64,000 nucleotides of DNA from Sphingomonas sp. FARSPH. GTDB lineage: Bacteria > Pseudomonadota > Alphaproteobacteria > Sphingomonadales > Sphingomonadaceae. Below, piece by piece: positions 25,613 to 33,355 of the stretch (its first letter is position 1; every line of letters begins with the position of its first letter). The notes under the pieces were generated by a model. It was not told where the DNA came from, made no database searches, and was given only the letters and a program-made list of their open reading frames with translations. Made by a program: the position numbers and the translations under genes. Location of the stretch: positions 1,541,001 through 1,605,000 of the forward strand of contig NZ_CP029985.1 in the NCBI RefSeq assembly GCF_003355005.1, written 5' to 3'.

Positions 25613-25751
25613 GGTTCCTGTGTGCCCGCCTGTGGCCGAAAGGCAACGGCTTTGCGCGTTTAGCTGCGGTTCATGCAACGACAGCGTCACTGGCCCATTG
25701 GAGCCGTCCGCCGCGGCTTCTGCCGTGGCCTGTCAGTAAAGGAGTAAAGTC

Positions 25752-26360
25752 ATGCGTACCCTCATCATCGCCGCCGTGGCTGCCGGTACGACGCTGTGCG
25801 CGATACCCGCCGCCGCCCAGACCACCGGCGCGCCGTTCACCGGCCTGCGCATCGAAGGCGTCGCGGGTTATGACGCGCTGAAGGACGGCCACGACACCAG
25901 CGACGGCGTCGTCTATGGCGGCGGCGTCGGCTACGACGTGCGGCTCAACAATCTGGTTGTTGGCGCAGAGGGCGAGCTGACCGGGTCGACCACCGACACG
26001 CGTACCAGCAACCTCGTCAACCAGGGCGACCGTTTCCGCGTCGGCATGGGCCGCGACGTCTACCTCGGCGCGCGCGTCGGCGTACCGCTCAACCCGACGA
26101 CGCTGGCTTATGCCAAGGGGGGCTACACCAACGCGCGCATCGACACGCGCTATACCAGCGGCACCACGGAGGTACGCGACCACACCGACCTCGATGGCTT
26201 CCGCCTCGGCGCTGGGCTGGAGCATCAGATGGGGTCGAACACCTATATCAAGGGTGAATACCGCTATTCGAACTACGGCCGCGCCAACGGCTCGGTCGGC
26301 AGTTACGACATCGACGCCGATCGCCACCAGATCGTCGCGGGCGTCGGCATGCGTTTCTAA
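25752..26360 (+). CDS. Small outer-membrane beta-barrel (opacity/OmpW-like porin family)
   Basis: The 202-residue product has a signal peptide (MRTLIIAAVAAGTTLCAIPAAAQ) and a mature domain of about eight alternating beta-strands (GLRIEGVAGYDALK, VYGGGVGYDVRL, LAYAKGGYTNARI, GFRLGAGLEHQMGSNTYIKG). It ends IVAGVGMRF, with a C-terminal Phe that is recognised by the BAM complex. It belongs to the porin/Omp25-like family, common surface proteins of alphaproteobacteria. The ribosome site aaaggag lies 8 bases before the ATG. A perfect 31-bp inverted repeat follows the stop. Confidence 0.88.
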   Translation: MRTLIIAAVAAGTTLCAIPAAAQTTGAPFTGLRIEGVAGYDALKDGHDTSDGVVYGGGVGYDVRLNNLVVGAEGELTGSTTDTRTSNLVNQGDRFRVGMGRDVYLGARVGVPLNPTTLAYAKGGYTNARIDTRYTSGTTEVRDHTDLDGFRLGAGLEHQMGSNTYIKGEYRYSNYGRANGSVGSYDIDADRHQIVAGVGMRF

Positions 26361-26368
26361 GTGAGGGC

Positions 26369-26443
26369 GGTGCCGGCCCGCTCCCCTCCCGGCCACCCAC
26401 ATCGTATCCTGATGGGTGGCCGGGAGGGGAGCGGGCCGGCACC
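26369..26443. repeat. Perfect 31-bp inverted repeat, probable strong terminator
   Basis: Left arm 26369-26399 begins ggtgccggcccgctcccctc; right arm 26413-26443 is its exact reverse complement; loop of 13 bases. It starts 9 bases after the outer-membrane barrel stop. There is no T-run, so it may act as an RNA stabiliser rather than a terminator. Confidence 0.8.
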
Positions 26444-26515
26444 GCAAGATGAAGGCGCCGATCCGCGCCGCTTCGGCGGGCAGGGCGCTAACGCGCTGTT
26501 AACCGGAATCGCCCG

Positions 26516-26548
26516 AGGGGTCGGAGTGCTTGCTCCGACCCCTTTTTC
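26516..26548 (+). terminator. Intrinsic terminator upstream of dnaN
   Basis: Perfect 11-bp stem (aggggtcggag / ctccgacccct) with 6-base loop, then ttttcg. It isolates dnaN from the outer-membrane barrel gene. Confidence 0.88.
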
Positions 26549-26604
26549 GTGGGTAGAGCTATCGACGAACACGCCCCGGTTGCGGGGGACGGGGGTTTAC
26601 TATC

Positions 26605-27720
26605 ATGAAGGCGACGATCGAACGCGCGACGCTCCTCAAGGGGCTGAGCCATGTCCAGTCGGTGGTGGAGCGCCGCAACACCATCCCCATCCTGTCGAAC
26701 GTGCTGCTGGAGGCGACGGCGGAAGGCGCGCTCCGGCTGATGGCGACCGACCTCGATCTGCAGATCAACGAATCGGTGCAGGCCGCGGTCGATCAGCCGG
26801 GCGCGACGACGGTGTCGGCGCACACCTTGTTCGACATCGCGCGCAAGCTGCCCGAGGGCGCGCAGGTGCAATTGACCGCCGCGGAAGGCCGGATGACGAT
26901 CGTTGCGGGCCGCGCGCGGTTCAGCCTTGGCACGTTGCCGCGCGACGACTTCCCGGTGATCGCGGAAGGCGAATTGCCGACGCAGTTCGAAATCCCGTCC
27001 GAAACGCTGAAGCAGATCATCGACAAGACGCGCTTCGCCATCTCGACCGAAGAAACGCGCTACTATCTGAACGGCATCTTCCTCCACGTCGCCGACGACG
27101 GTAGCGAGCCGGTGCTGAAGGCGGCGGCGACCGATGGCCACCGCCTCGCGCGCGTCACGTTGCCGCGGCCCGAGGGCGCGGCGGGCATGCCCGACGTGAT
27201 CGTGCCGCGCAAATGCGTCGCCGAACTGCGCAAGCTGCTGGACGAGGTCGACGGCTCGGTCGGCGTGTCGCTGTCGGGCACCAAGATCCGCTTCGACCTC
27301 GGCAATGCGATCCTGACGTCGAAGCTGATCGACGGCACCTTCCCCGATTACAGCCGCGTCATCCCGACCGCGAACGACAAAATCCTGAAGCTCGATCCCA
27401 AGAGCTTCATGGAAGGCGTCGATCGCGTCTCGACGATCGCGACCGAAAAGACGCGCGCGGTGAAGATGGCGCTCGACCGCGACCGGATCACGCTGTCGGT
27501 GACCAGCCCGGAGAACGGCACCGCGGCGGAGGAAGTCCCCGGCGACTATACCGCGCTGCCGTTCGAGATCGGCTTCAACAGTCGCTATCTGCTCGACATC
27601 CTCGGCCAGATCGACAGCGACACGGTGGAGGTGCACCTGGCCGACGCCGCGGCGCCGACGCTGATCCGCGAGAACGACAAGGCGCCCGCGCTCTATGTCC
27701 TGATGCCGATGCGCGTCTGA
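26605..27720 (+). CDS. dnaN: DNA polymerase III beta subunit (sliding clamp)
   Basis: The 371-residue protein matches the sliding clamp over its full length: MKATIERATLLKGLSHVQSV at the start, NTIPILSNVLLEA, the NGIFLH segment, ATDGHRLARV and the C-terminal MPMRV, part of the clamp partner-binding groove. Three domains of about 120 residues each are complete. Two clamps form a ring around DNA and hold the polymerase on it. Its usual neighbours dnaA and recF are not adjacent: recF lies 3.5 kb downstream after a methionine and coq4 insert. ATG 26605 follows a purine-poor leader; no strong ribosome site was seen. Confidence 0.97.
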   Translation: MKATIERATLLKGLSHVQSVVERRNTIPILSNVLLEATAEGALRLMATDLDLQINESVQAAVDQPGATTVSAHTLFDIARKLPEGAQVQLTAAEGRMTIVAGRARFSLGTLPRDDFPVIAEGELPTQFEIPSETLKQIIDKTRFAISTEETRYYLNGIFLHVADDGSEPVLKAAATDGHRLARVTLPRPEGAAGMPDVIVPRKCVAELRKLLDEVDGSVGVSLSGTKIRFDLGNAILTSKLIDGTFPDYSRVIPTANDKILKLDPKSFMEGVDRVSTIATEKTRAVKMALDRDRITLSVTSPENGTAAEEVPGDYTALPFEIGFNSRYLLDILGQIDSDTVEVHLADAAAPTLIRENDKAPALYVLMPMRV

Positions 27721-27916
27721 CGCTGTCCGCCCGGCGGTGTCTGCGGAGGCCGAGCGGCGCCCGGGCGGACCCGCCGGGCATGACGCTGTGGTCTACGGCG
27801 CTGACCGGCTGCGACCCTAAGGGGTCCCTGGCGATTCGCCCGCATGGGCTCGCCCTTCACCAACCTCTCGCATCCTGGGCGCGGCGTCGCCGCGCTCCCG
27901 CATGTGCGTGCCCAGA
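27721..27916. other. Intergenic region after dnaN
   Basis: 196 bases of GC-rich sequence between the dnaN stop and the methionine control region. The ORFs here are short. No clear dnaN terminator was found. Confidence 0.4.
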
Positions 27917-27954
27917 CCACGATATAAAGATATAAGGATATCTTTATATCGTGG
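27917..27954. promoter_or_regulatory. 17-bp-arm palindrome, probable operator
   Basis: Left arm ccacgatataaagatat and right arm atatctttatatcgtgg are exact reverse complements, separated by aagg. It ends on the base before a TTGACA -35 box. AT-rich palindromes of this kind are typical of ArsR-type repressors such as the methionine regulator SahR, but the identity of the regulator here is inferred. Confidence 0.7.
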
Positions 27955-27983
27955 TTGACAGCGGCGGTGCGCTGGTGTTCACT
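27955..27983 (+). promoter_or_regulatory. Probable sigma-70 promoter of the riboswitch-mesX-mesD transcript
   Basis: TTGACA at 27955-27960, then 17 bases, then ttcact at 27978-27983. The -10 is weak but the spacing is ideal, and transcription would begin a few bases before the riboswitch P1 stem. Confidence 0.6.
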
Positions 27984-27990
27984 TGGCGGG

Positions 27991-28185
27991 TCGAGGTTCC
28001 CCATCCCAGGCATGGCGATGGGGCTAAGACGGGAAGCCGGTGGTGTCCTTCGAGGACAGAGTCCGGCGCTGCCCCCGCAACTGTAAGCGGTGAGCGGCGG
28101 CTCCATTTCGTGTCACTGGGCTTTGCAACGAGCCCGGGAAGGCCGGAGCCACCGCAGCGACCCGCGAGCCAGGAGACCTGCCTTT
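27991..28185 (+). ncRNA. Cobalamin (adenosylcobalamin) riboswitch
   Basis: All hallmarks are present in order: gaagccggtg near 28033, the B12-box region cgctgcccccgcaactgtaa at 28067-28086, cactgggc in the middle, gggaaggccgga at 28136-28147 and the closing gccaggagacctgcc at 28168-28182. The aggt at 27994-27997 can pair with the 3' acct. It controls the mesX-mesD operon, so the B12-independent methionine synthase should be off when cobalamin is available. A downstream cctgc (28291) could pair with gcagg (28315) at the mesX ribosome site, which suggests translational control; this last part is uncertain. Confidence 0.95.
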
Positions 28186-28325
28186 CGACGCCATAACGTT
28201 CCTCGGACGGGGGTTCCTCCGGTGGATCGCGCGTGACGCGAAAGCCCGGGGTGCGCGCCGCCATCCGGGGCGATCCCCGCCATGCGTGCTCCTGCCCGAT
28301 CCCCGCCCGCAACAGCAGGTGAGTC
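28186..28325. other. Riboswitch expression platform and mesX leader
   Basis: This 140-base leader links the aptamer to mesX. It contains several GC-rich segments and cctgc/gcagg elements flanking the ribosome site aggtgag. I could not decide between terminator and Shine-Dalgarno sequestration, and no T-run is present, which favours the latter. Confidence 0.5.
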
Positions 28326-29303
28326 ATGACGGATAGCGGGTTCACGTTCACGATCGGCACCATTCCCTTCGACGAGGATTATCGCCCGGCCGACGCGACG
28401 CGCGTCACCACGAACTTCGCCAATCTGGCGCGTGGGGAGCGCCGGCGGGACAATCTGCGCAACACGCTGGTGATGATCGATCGCCGGTTCAACGCGCTGA
28501 TGCATTGGGACAATCCGGCCGGCGATCGTTATGCGGTGGCGCTGACCATCGTATCCGCGGCGTTGCGGATCGGGACGGACGCGGCCGATCCGGCTTTTCC
28601 GCTGATCGAGATGCTGCACACCAGCGTCACGGACCGCACCACCGGCACGGTGCACGACGGCATGGTCGGCAACAATTTCTCCTCCTACGTCCGCGATTAC
28701 GATTTCAGCATCGTCCTGCCCGATCACCAGAAAGCGGGCGGGGCGCCGGCGCGGTTCGGCGAGCTGCACGGCAATCTGTTCAGGCATTTCCTGAACTCAG
28801 ACGCCTACCGCACGCGCTTCCACAAGGCGCCGGTCATCTGCCTTAGCGTGTCGAGCAAGGAGATGTATCACCGCACCGCGAACGTGCATCCGATCCTGGG
28901 CGTGGAATATCGGGCGCAGACGCGTTCGACGACCGACGACTATTTCGCGAAGATGGGGATGACGGCGCGCTATTTCATGCCGCCGCACGGCGCGGCGCCG
29001 CTCGCTTTCTACCACATCGGCGACCTTGTCGGGGATTACGGCACCCTCGAACTCGCCAGCACGATCGCGGTGATGGAGACGTTCCAGAAAATCTACCGCC
29101 CCGAAATCTACAACGCCAATTCGGTCGCGGCGGAACGCTATCGACCCAGCCTGACCGACCAGGATTATTCGCTGACCCGCATTGTCTACGATCGCGAGGA
29201 GCGCAGCCGGCTCGCGGTCGAGCAGGGCCGCTATGCGCGCGACCATCTGATCGTGCCGCACGGCGCGGCGCTGGCGCGCTGGTCCGCGACCCCCAGCCGC
29301 TGA
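28326..29303 (+). CDS. mesX: MesX, putative oxygenase needed by methionine synthase MesD (DUF1852)
   Basis: The 325-residue protein matches DUF1852: it begins MTDSGFTFTIGTIPFDEDYR, then RRDNLRNTLVMIDRRFN, NNFSSYVRDYDFSIVLPD, KAPVICLSVSSKEMYHRT and TRSTTDDYFAKMGMTARYFM. Published genetic work on folate-independent methionine synthases (the Mes families) shows that MesD needs this partner and oxygen. That link is established knowledge; the residues used are not known to me. The ATG has an aggtgag ribosome site. It is 46 bases before mesD and lies behind a cobalamin riboswitch and a palindromic operator. Confidence 0.9.
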   Translation: MTDSGFTFTIGTIPFDEDYRPADATRVTTNFANLARGERRRDNLRNTLVMIDRRFNALMHWDNPAGDRYAVALTIVSAALRIGTDAADPAFPLIEMLHTSVTDRTTGTVHDGMVGNNFSSYVRDYDFSIVLPDHQKAGGAPARFGELHGNLFRHFLNSDAYRTRFHKAPVICLSVSSKEMYHRTANVHPILGVEYRAQTRSTTDDYFAKMGMTARYFMPPHGAAPLAFYHIGDLVGDYGTLELASTIAVMETFQKIYRPEIYNANSVAAERYRPSLTDQDYSLTRIVYDREERSRLAVEQGRYARDHLIVPHGAALARWSATPSR

Positions 29304-29349
29304 CAGCTGGCCGCTGACCGCTTTCGAACACCGACAGGATCTTTGCATC

Positions 29350-30378
29350 ATGACCATATTGTTGCCGACGACGACCGCGGGCAGCCTGCCCAAGCCCGCC
29401 TGGCTCGCGCAGCCCGAGACCCTCTGGTCGCCGTGGAAGCTGGAGGGTGCGGCACTGGCCGCGGGCAAGCAGGACGCGCTGCGCCTCGCGCTCGACGACC
29501 AGCGGCGCGCCGGCATCACGATCGTCGGCGACGGCGAGCAGACGCGCCAGCATTTCGTCACGACCTTCATCGAACATCTGAGCGGCGTCGATTTCGACGC
29601 GCGCCGGGTGGTGCGGATCCGCGATCGCTACGACGCCAGCGTGCCGACCGTCGTCGGCGCGGTCGCGCGGCCCGCGCCGGTCTTCATCGAGGATGCCAGA
29701 TTCCTGCGCGCGCAGACGGACCAGCCGATCAAATGGACGCTGCCCGGGCCGATGACGATGATCGATACGCTATACGATGCGCATTACGGCAGCCGCGAAA
29801 AGCTCGCCTGGGAATTCGCGCGGATCCTGAACGAGGAAGCGCGCGAGCTGGAGGCGGCGGGCGTCGACATCATCCAGTTCGACGAGCCCGCCTTCAACGT
29901 CTTCTTCGACGAGGCGAACGACTGGGGCATCGCGACGCTGGAACGCGCCGCGCAGGGGCTGACCGCGGAAACGGCGGTGCACATCTGCTATGGCTATGGC
30001 ATCGCCGCCAATACCGAATGGAAGAAGACGCTGGGCCCGGAATGGCGCCAATATGAGCGGACCTTCCCCAATCTGCAGAAGTCCGCCATCGACATCGTCT
30101 CGCTCGAATGCCGCAATGCGCGCGTGCCGATGGACCTCCTCGAGCTCATCCGCGGCAAGAAGGTGATGGTGGGCGCGATCGACGTCGCGACCGACACGAT
30201 CGAAACCGCCGAAGAGGTCGCCGAGACGCTGCGCGCCGCGTTGCGCTTCGTCGACGCCGACAAGCTCTATCCTGCGACCAATTGCGGCATGGCGCCGCTG
30301 TCGCGCGCGGTCGCGCGTGGCAAGCTGGCGGCGCTGGGCGCGGGGGCGGCGATCGTGCGCGCGGAGCTGATGCACTGA
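29350..30378 (+). CDS. mesD: MesD, core-MetE methionine synthase
   Basis: The 342-residue protein contains only the catalytic domain of cobalamin-independent methionine synthase. The zinc ligands are visible: His and Cys of VHICYGYG, Glu in SLECRNAR and Cys of TNCGMAPLSR. Other landmarks are LPTTTAGSLPKPAW near the start and IIQFDEPAFNVFFDEAND in the middle. It lacks the N-terminal folate-binding half of E. coli MetE (about 750 residues), as do all Mes proteins, so methyl groups do not come from the usual folate route. Its cofactor partner is MesX, encoded just upstream. Regulation by a B12 riboswitch suggests that the organism also has the B12-dependent MetH. Confidence 0.92.
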   Translation: MTILLPTTTAGSLPKPAWLAQPETLWSPWKLEGAALAAGKQDALRLALDDQRRAGITIVGDGEQTRQHFVTTFIEHLSGVDFDARRVVRIRDRYDASVPTVVGAVARPAPVFIEDARFLRAQTDQPIKWTLPGPMTMIDTLYDAHYGSREKLAWEFARILNEEARELEAAGVDIIQFDEPAFNVFFDEANDWGIATLERAAQGLTAETAVHICYGYGIAANTEWKKTLGPEWRQYERTFPNLQKSAIDIVSLECRNARVPMDLLELIRGKKVMVGAIDVATDTIETAEEVAETLRAALRFVDADKLYPATNCGMAPLSRAVARGKLAALGAGAAIVRAELMH

Positions 30379-30430
30379 TCCGCGCGCGAACGGCGTGCGG
30401 CGGGACTTGTCTTCGCGCCGAAGTTTCTTA

Positions 30431-30450
30431 TACTGACATCATTGTCAGTA
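30431..30450. promoter_or_regulatory. Palindromic operator over the coq4 promoter
   Basis: Exact 8-bp arms tactgaca / tgtcagta with a tcat spacer. It overlaps a ttatac -10-like element (30428-30433) and ends just before the aggag ribosome site. A TetR-type repressor would be typical. Confidence 0.65.
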
Positions 30451-30466
30451 GGAGTCGCAAGTCCCC

Positions 30467-31246
30467 ATGGCCAAGCTTCCCCCCTTCCCCGGCACCACCG
30501 GTCGCCGCGCGTGGCGCACCGCCTTCGATGCGCTCGGCAAGCTGCTCGCCAACGGCGACGACACGGGCCAGGTGTTTCGCATCATGCGCTCGCTCAACGT
30601 CGGCGACACCGCACGTGCCTATGGCCGGCTGCTCGCGACCAGCGAGGGCGGGCGCATGGCCTATGAACGGGTCGAACTGGCGCAGCGCTTTTCCGACCGC
30701 GATTGGGTCGCGACGTTTGCGCCGGGCACCGTCGGCGCGGCCTATCGCGACTTCCTCGCCACCACCGGCTATTCCGCCGACGGGCTGGTCGAGGTGAGTC
30801 GCCTCGATGCCGACCAGATCGACGTCGTCCACCCTTATGCCTGGATGGGCCGGCGCACGCGCGACGTGCACGACATCTGGCACGTCCTCACCGGTTACAA
30901 GGCGGACGAGACGATGGGCGAGGCGTGTCTCGTCGCCTTTTCCTACGCCCAGACGCGCGGGCTCGGCTGGGCGTTCATCGCGGGCGGTGCGGCGCTCAAG
31001 TCGCTGTTCGTGACCAAGAATCACCTGTTCGCGAAGGCGGTGCTCGAGGGCTATCGCAACGGCAAGCGCGCCGACTGGCTGCTCGGCGAGGATTACGAGG
31101 CGCTGATGGACGAGCCGCTCGATGCGGCGCGTGCCCGGCTGCGTATCGCCGAACCGCTCGCCTACCGGCACGCGCAGATCGCGCTGGGCGACCAATTGTC
31201 GTCCTACGCCAGTGCGATGAAGGAACGCGCCGCCGCGCTCGCCTAA
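30467..31246 (+). CDS. coq4: Coq4 family ubiquinone biosynthesis protein
   Basis: The 259-residue protein is a Coq4 family member. The conserved metal motif HDxxH appears as RDVHDIWHVLTGY (about residues 136-148), with a downstream Glu (GEACLVAFSYAQ). Eukaryotic Coq4 replaces the C1 carboxyl group of the ubiquinone precursor by hydroxyl in an oxidative decarboxylation. In bacteria the same role is plausible but less proven. The protein has no membrane helix, only an amphipathic C-terminal part. It is preceded by an exact palindrome overlapping its promoter, and followed by recF after 30 bases. Confidence 0.88.
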   Translation: MAKLPPFPGTTGRRAWRTAFDALGKLLANGDDTGQVFRIMRSLNVGDTARAYGRLLATSEGGRMAYERVELAQRFSDRDWVATFAPGTVGAAYRDFLATTGYSADGLVEVSRLDADQIDVVHPYAWMGRRTRDVHDIWHVLTGYKADETMGEACLVAFSYAQTRGLGWAFIAGGAALKSLFVTKNHLFAKAVLEGYRNGKRADWLLGEDYEALMDEPLDAARARLRIAEPLAYRHAQIALGDQLSSYASAMKERAAALA

Positions 31247-31276
31247 GCGCCGCGGATGCTGCTAGGCGCGGACGCG

Positions 31277-32332
31277 ATGCTGTCGCGCCTCGCCCTCACG
31301 GATTTCCGCAACCATGCCGCGCTGGTGCTGACGCCCGGTCCCGGGTTCGTCGTGCTGACGGGCGAGAATGGCGCGGGCAAGACCAACGTGCTGGAGGCGG
31401 TGTCGCTGCTCGCGCCCGGCCGCGGCCTGCGCCGCGCGGCGCTCGCCGACATGGCGCGGCAGGACGGGCCGGGCGGGTTCGGTGTCGCCGCGATGCTGGG
31501 CGGCGAGGATGTGGACCTCGCGACGGGGACGCTGGCGGGCGCGCCCGAGCGGCGATTGGTCCGCATTCAGGGCACGGGCGCGACCGCCAATGCGCTCGCC
31601 GAATGGCTCACCGTGCTGTGGCTGACCCCCGCGATGGACCGTCTGTTCGTCGAACCGGCGGGCGAGCGGCGACGCTTTCTCGACCGGCTGACCTTGGCGC
31701 TCGCGCCGTCGCACGCCCAGCATGCCGCGCGCTACGAGGCGGCGATGCGCGCGCGCAACCGCCTGCTGGCCGAGGATGCGCGTCCCGATCCTGCCTGGCT
31801 CGGCGCACTCGAGGGGCAGATGGCGGAGCATGGCGAGCGGGTGGAAGTTGCGCGGCGCAACACCGTCGATGTGCTCGCCGAGGCGCTGGCGACGCAGCCG
31901 GAGGGGCCGTTCGCGCGCGCCGGCCTGGCGCTCGACGGGTGGCAGGGGGATGCGGATCGCCTGCGCGCCGACCTCGGCGCCGGCCGCGCGCGCGATGCGG
32001 CGGCGGGGCGCGCGCTGACCGGTCCGCACCGCAGCGACCTCGTCGTTACGCATCTGGGCAAGGGGCAGGCGGCGGCGCTGTCGTCGACGGGCGAACAGAA
32101 GGCGCTGCTGCTCGGGATCGTGCTCGCGCATGCCGAACTCGTCGCGACGCGCGTCGGCCGCGCACCCGTGCTGCTGCTCGACGAGGTCGCCGCGCATCTC
32201 GACCCGCGTCGCCGCGCCGCCTTGTTCGAACGGCTGGCGGGGCGCGGGCAGGTGTGGATGACCGGCACCGAGCCCGCGCTGTTCGACGCGATCGGGGCGG
32301 AGGCGACCCGCGTCGCGCTGGGCGGCGGCTGA
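31277..32332 (+). CDS. recF: DNA replication and repair protein RecF
   Basis: The 351-residue SMC-like ATPase has Walker A GENGAGKTNVLEAVSLL near residue 30, the signature SSTGEQKALLLGIVLAHAEL, and Walker B APVLLLDEVAAHLDPRRRAA. MLSRLALTDFRNHAALVL is the typical start. RecF loads RecA at gaps together with RecO and RecR. ATG 31277 was chosen over an in-frame upstream ATG at 31256, since the family sequence starts at MLSRLAL. In the ancestral order it directly follows dnaN and precedes gyrB; here both neighbours are displaced. Confidence 0.95.
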   Translation: MLSRLALTDFRNHAALVLTPGPGFVVLTGENGAGKTNVLEAVSLLAPGRGLRRAALADMARQDGPGGFGVAAMLGGEDVDLATGTLAGAPERRLVRIQGTGATANALAEWLTVLWLTPAMDRLFVEPAGERRRFLDRLTLALAPSHAQHAARYEAAMRARNRLLAEDARPDPAWLGALEGQMAEHGERVEVARRNTVDVLAEALATQPEGPFARAGLALDGWQGDADRLRADLGAGRARDAAAGRALTGPHRSDLVVTHLGKGQAAALSSTGEQKALLLGIVLAHAELVATRVGRAPVLLLDEVAAHLDPRRRAALFERLAGRGQVWMTGTEPALFDAIGAEATRVALGGG

Positions 32333-32422
32333 ACGCCGCCTGTCGATGCGACTCATCGCAAGTTCAAGGCGTTTGGCCCACTTCGCCCCGGCAGAGAGCG
32401 GGGATTCGAAGGAGAAAACGCC

Positions 32423-33202
32423 ATGAAGATGCTGATCACCGCCGCGACCGCCGCCGCTTTGGTCGCCGGTTTCGCCACGCCCGCCGGCGCGCAGGGGCGC
32501 TGGGACTGGGGTCCGGGCGACCGCCCCTATCGCCTCGTCGGCCCCGGCGTGCGCATGCTCTTTCCAGAATTGCGGATGAACCCGCGCGGCCGTGCATTCG
32601 TGATGCGCAATTTCGACTGGGACCATGATGGTATCATCTCCCCGCGCGAGGCGGACGCCGCCAACCGCGCCTTTGCCGAGGTTGCCGGCCCGCGCCGCGA
32701 CCGGTTCGATTGGGATGCGCGCCGCCCGGTGGTGGTGGAGGAGCGCACGACGGTGATCGAGCGCGGGGCGCCGGCGGGCGGCTGGGATCGCCGCGCGATG
32801 CACGATTACGGTTTCCGCCAGACGCCGCGCGGCGCGACGCTGACGCTGCAGGAGGATGTGCTGTTCGCGACCGACAGCGACCGGTTGCGCCCCGGCGCGA
32901 TCGAGAAGCTGCGTCCGCTTGCCGCCTATCTGCGCGCCAATCCGGGCGTGCGCGTCGCAATCGACGGCTATACCGACAGCCGCGGCACCGATGCGCATAA
33001 TCAGGACCTGTCCGAACGCCGCGCTGCCAGCGTGCGGATGGCGTTCGACCAGATGGGCGTCACCCGCGCGCGCTTCAGCGTCGTCGGCCATGGCGAGCGC
33101 GACCCCGTCGCCAGCAATGCGACCGCGGCGGGCATGCGCCAGAACCGCCGTGTCGAGGTGACGTTGCTCGGCCGCCGCGCGACGGAATTCGCGCGCTACT
33201 GA
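32423..33202 (+). CDS. OmpA-family protein with an EF-hand-like segment
   Basis: The 259-residue protein has a signal peptide (MKMLITAATAAALVAGFATP), a central part with FDWDHDGIISPREAD, an EF-hand calcium-binding loop, then VVVEERTTVIERGAPAGG. The C-terminal OmpA/MotB peptidoglycan-binding domain has LFATDSDRLRPGAIEKL, IDGYTDSRGTDAHNQDLS and RVEVTLL. It should attach to peptidoglycan from the periplasm. The combination of EF-hand and OmpA domain is unusual and no barrel is present. Start ATG is preceded by aaggagaaaacgcc. Confidence 0.85.
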   Translation: MKMLITAATAAALVAGFATPAGAQGRWDWGPGDRPYRLVGPGVRMLFPELRMNPRGRAFVMRNFDWDHDGIISPREADAANRAFAEVAGPRRDRFDWDARRPVVVEERTTVIERGAPAGGWDRRAMHDYGFRQTPRGATLTLQEDVLFATDSDRLRPGAIEKLRPLAAYLRANPGVRVAIDGYTDSRGTDAHNQDLSERRAASVRMAFDQMGVTRARFSVVGHGERDPVASNATAAGMRQNRRVEVTLLGRRATEFARY

Positions 33203-33220
33203 CGGGCAGCCGCAGGTCAC

Positions 33221-33300
33221 CGTCACCCCGGCCGGAGAGCCGGGGTCCCGCTTCTTTCGACAGAAAGGCAGCGGGACCCCGGGTCAAGCCCGGGATGACG
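33221..33300. repeat. Dispersed nested-palindrome repeat, copy upstream of gyrB
   Basis: Starts cgtcaccccggccgg, ends gggatgacg; the inner arms are ggggtcccgct and agcgggacccc around a short loop. See the other copies at 18797, 35847 and 38491. Confidence 0.85.
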
Positions 33301-33355
33301 GCGATATCGGGGCATTTCGCTTTCGTTACAGCCGTCCGATCCCTATATCGGCCGC

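Noticed and set aside
31262..33226. Minus-strand 654-codon frame opposite recF and the OmpA gene
   Set aside because: recF and OmpA are certain; the opposite product lacks a domain.
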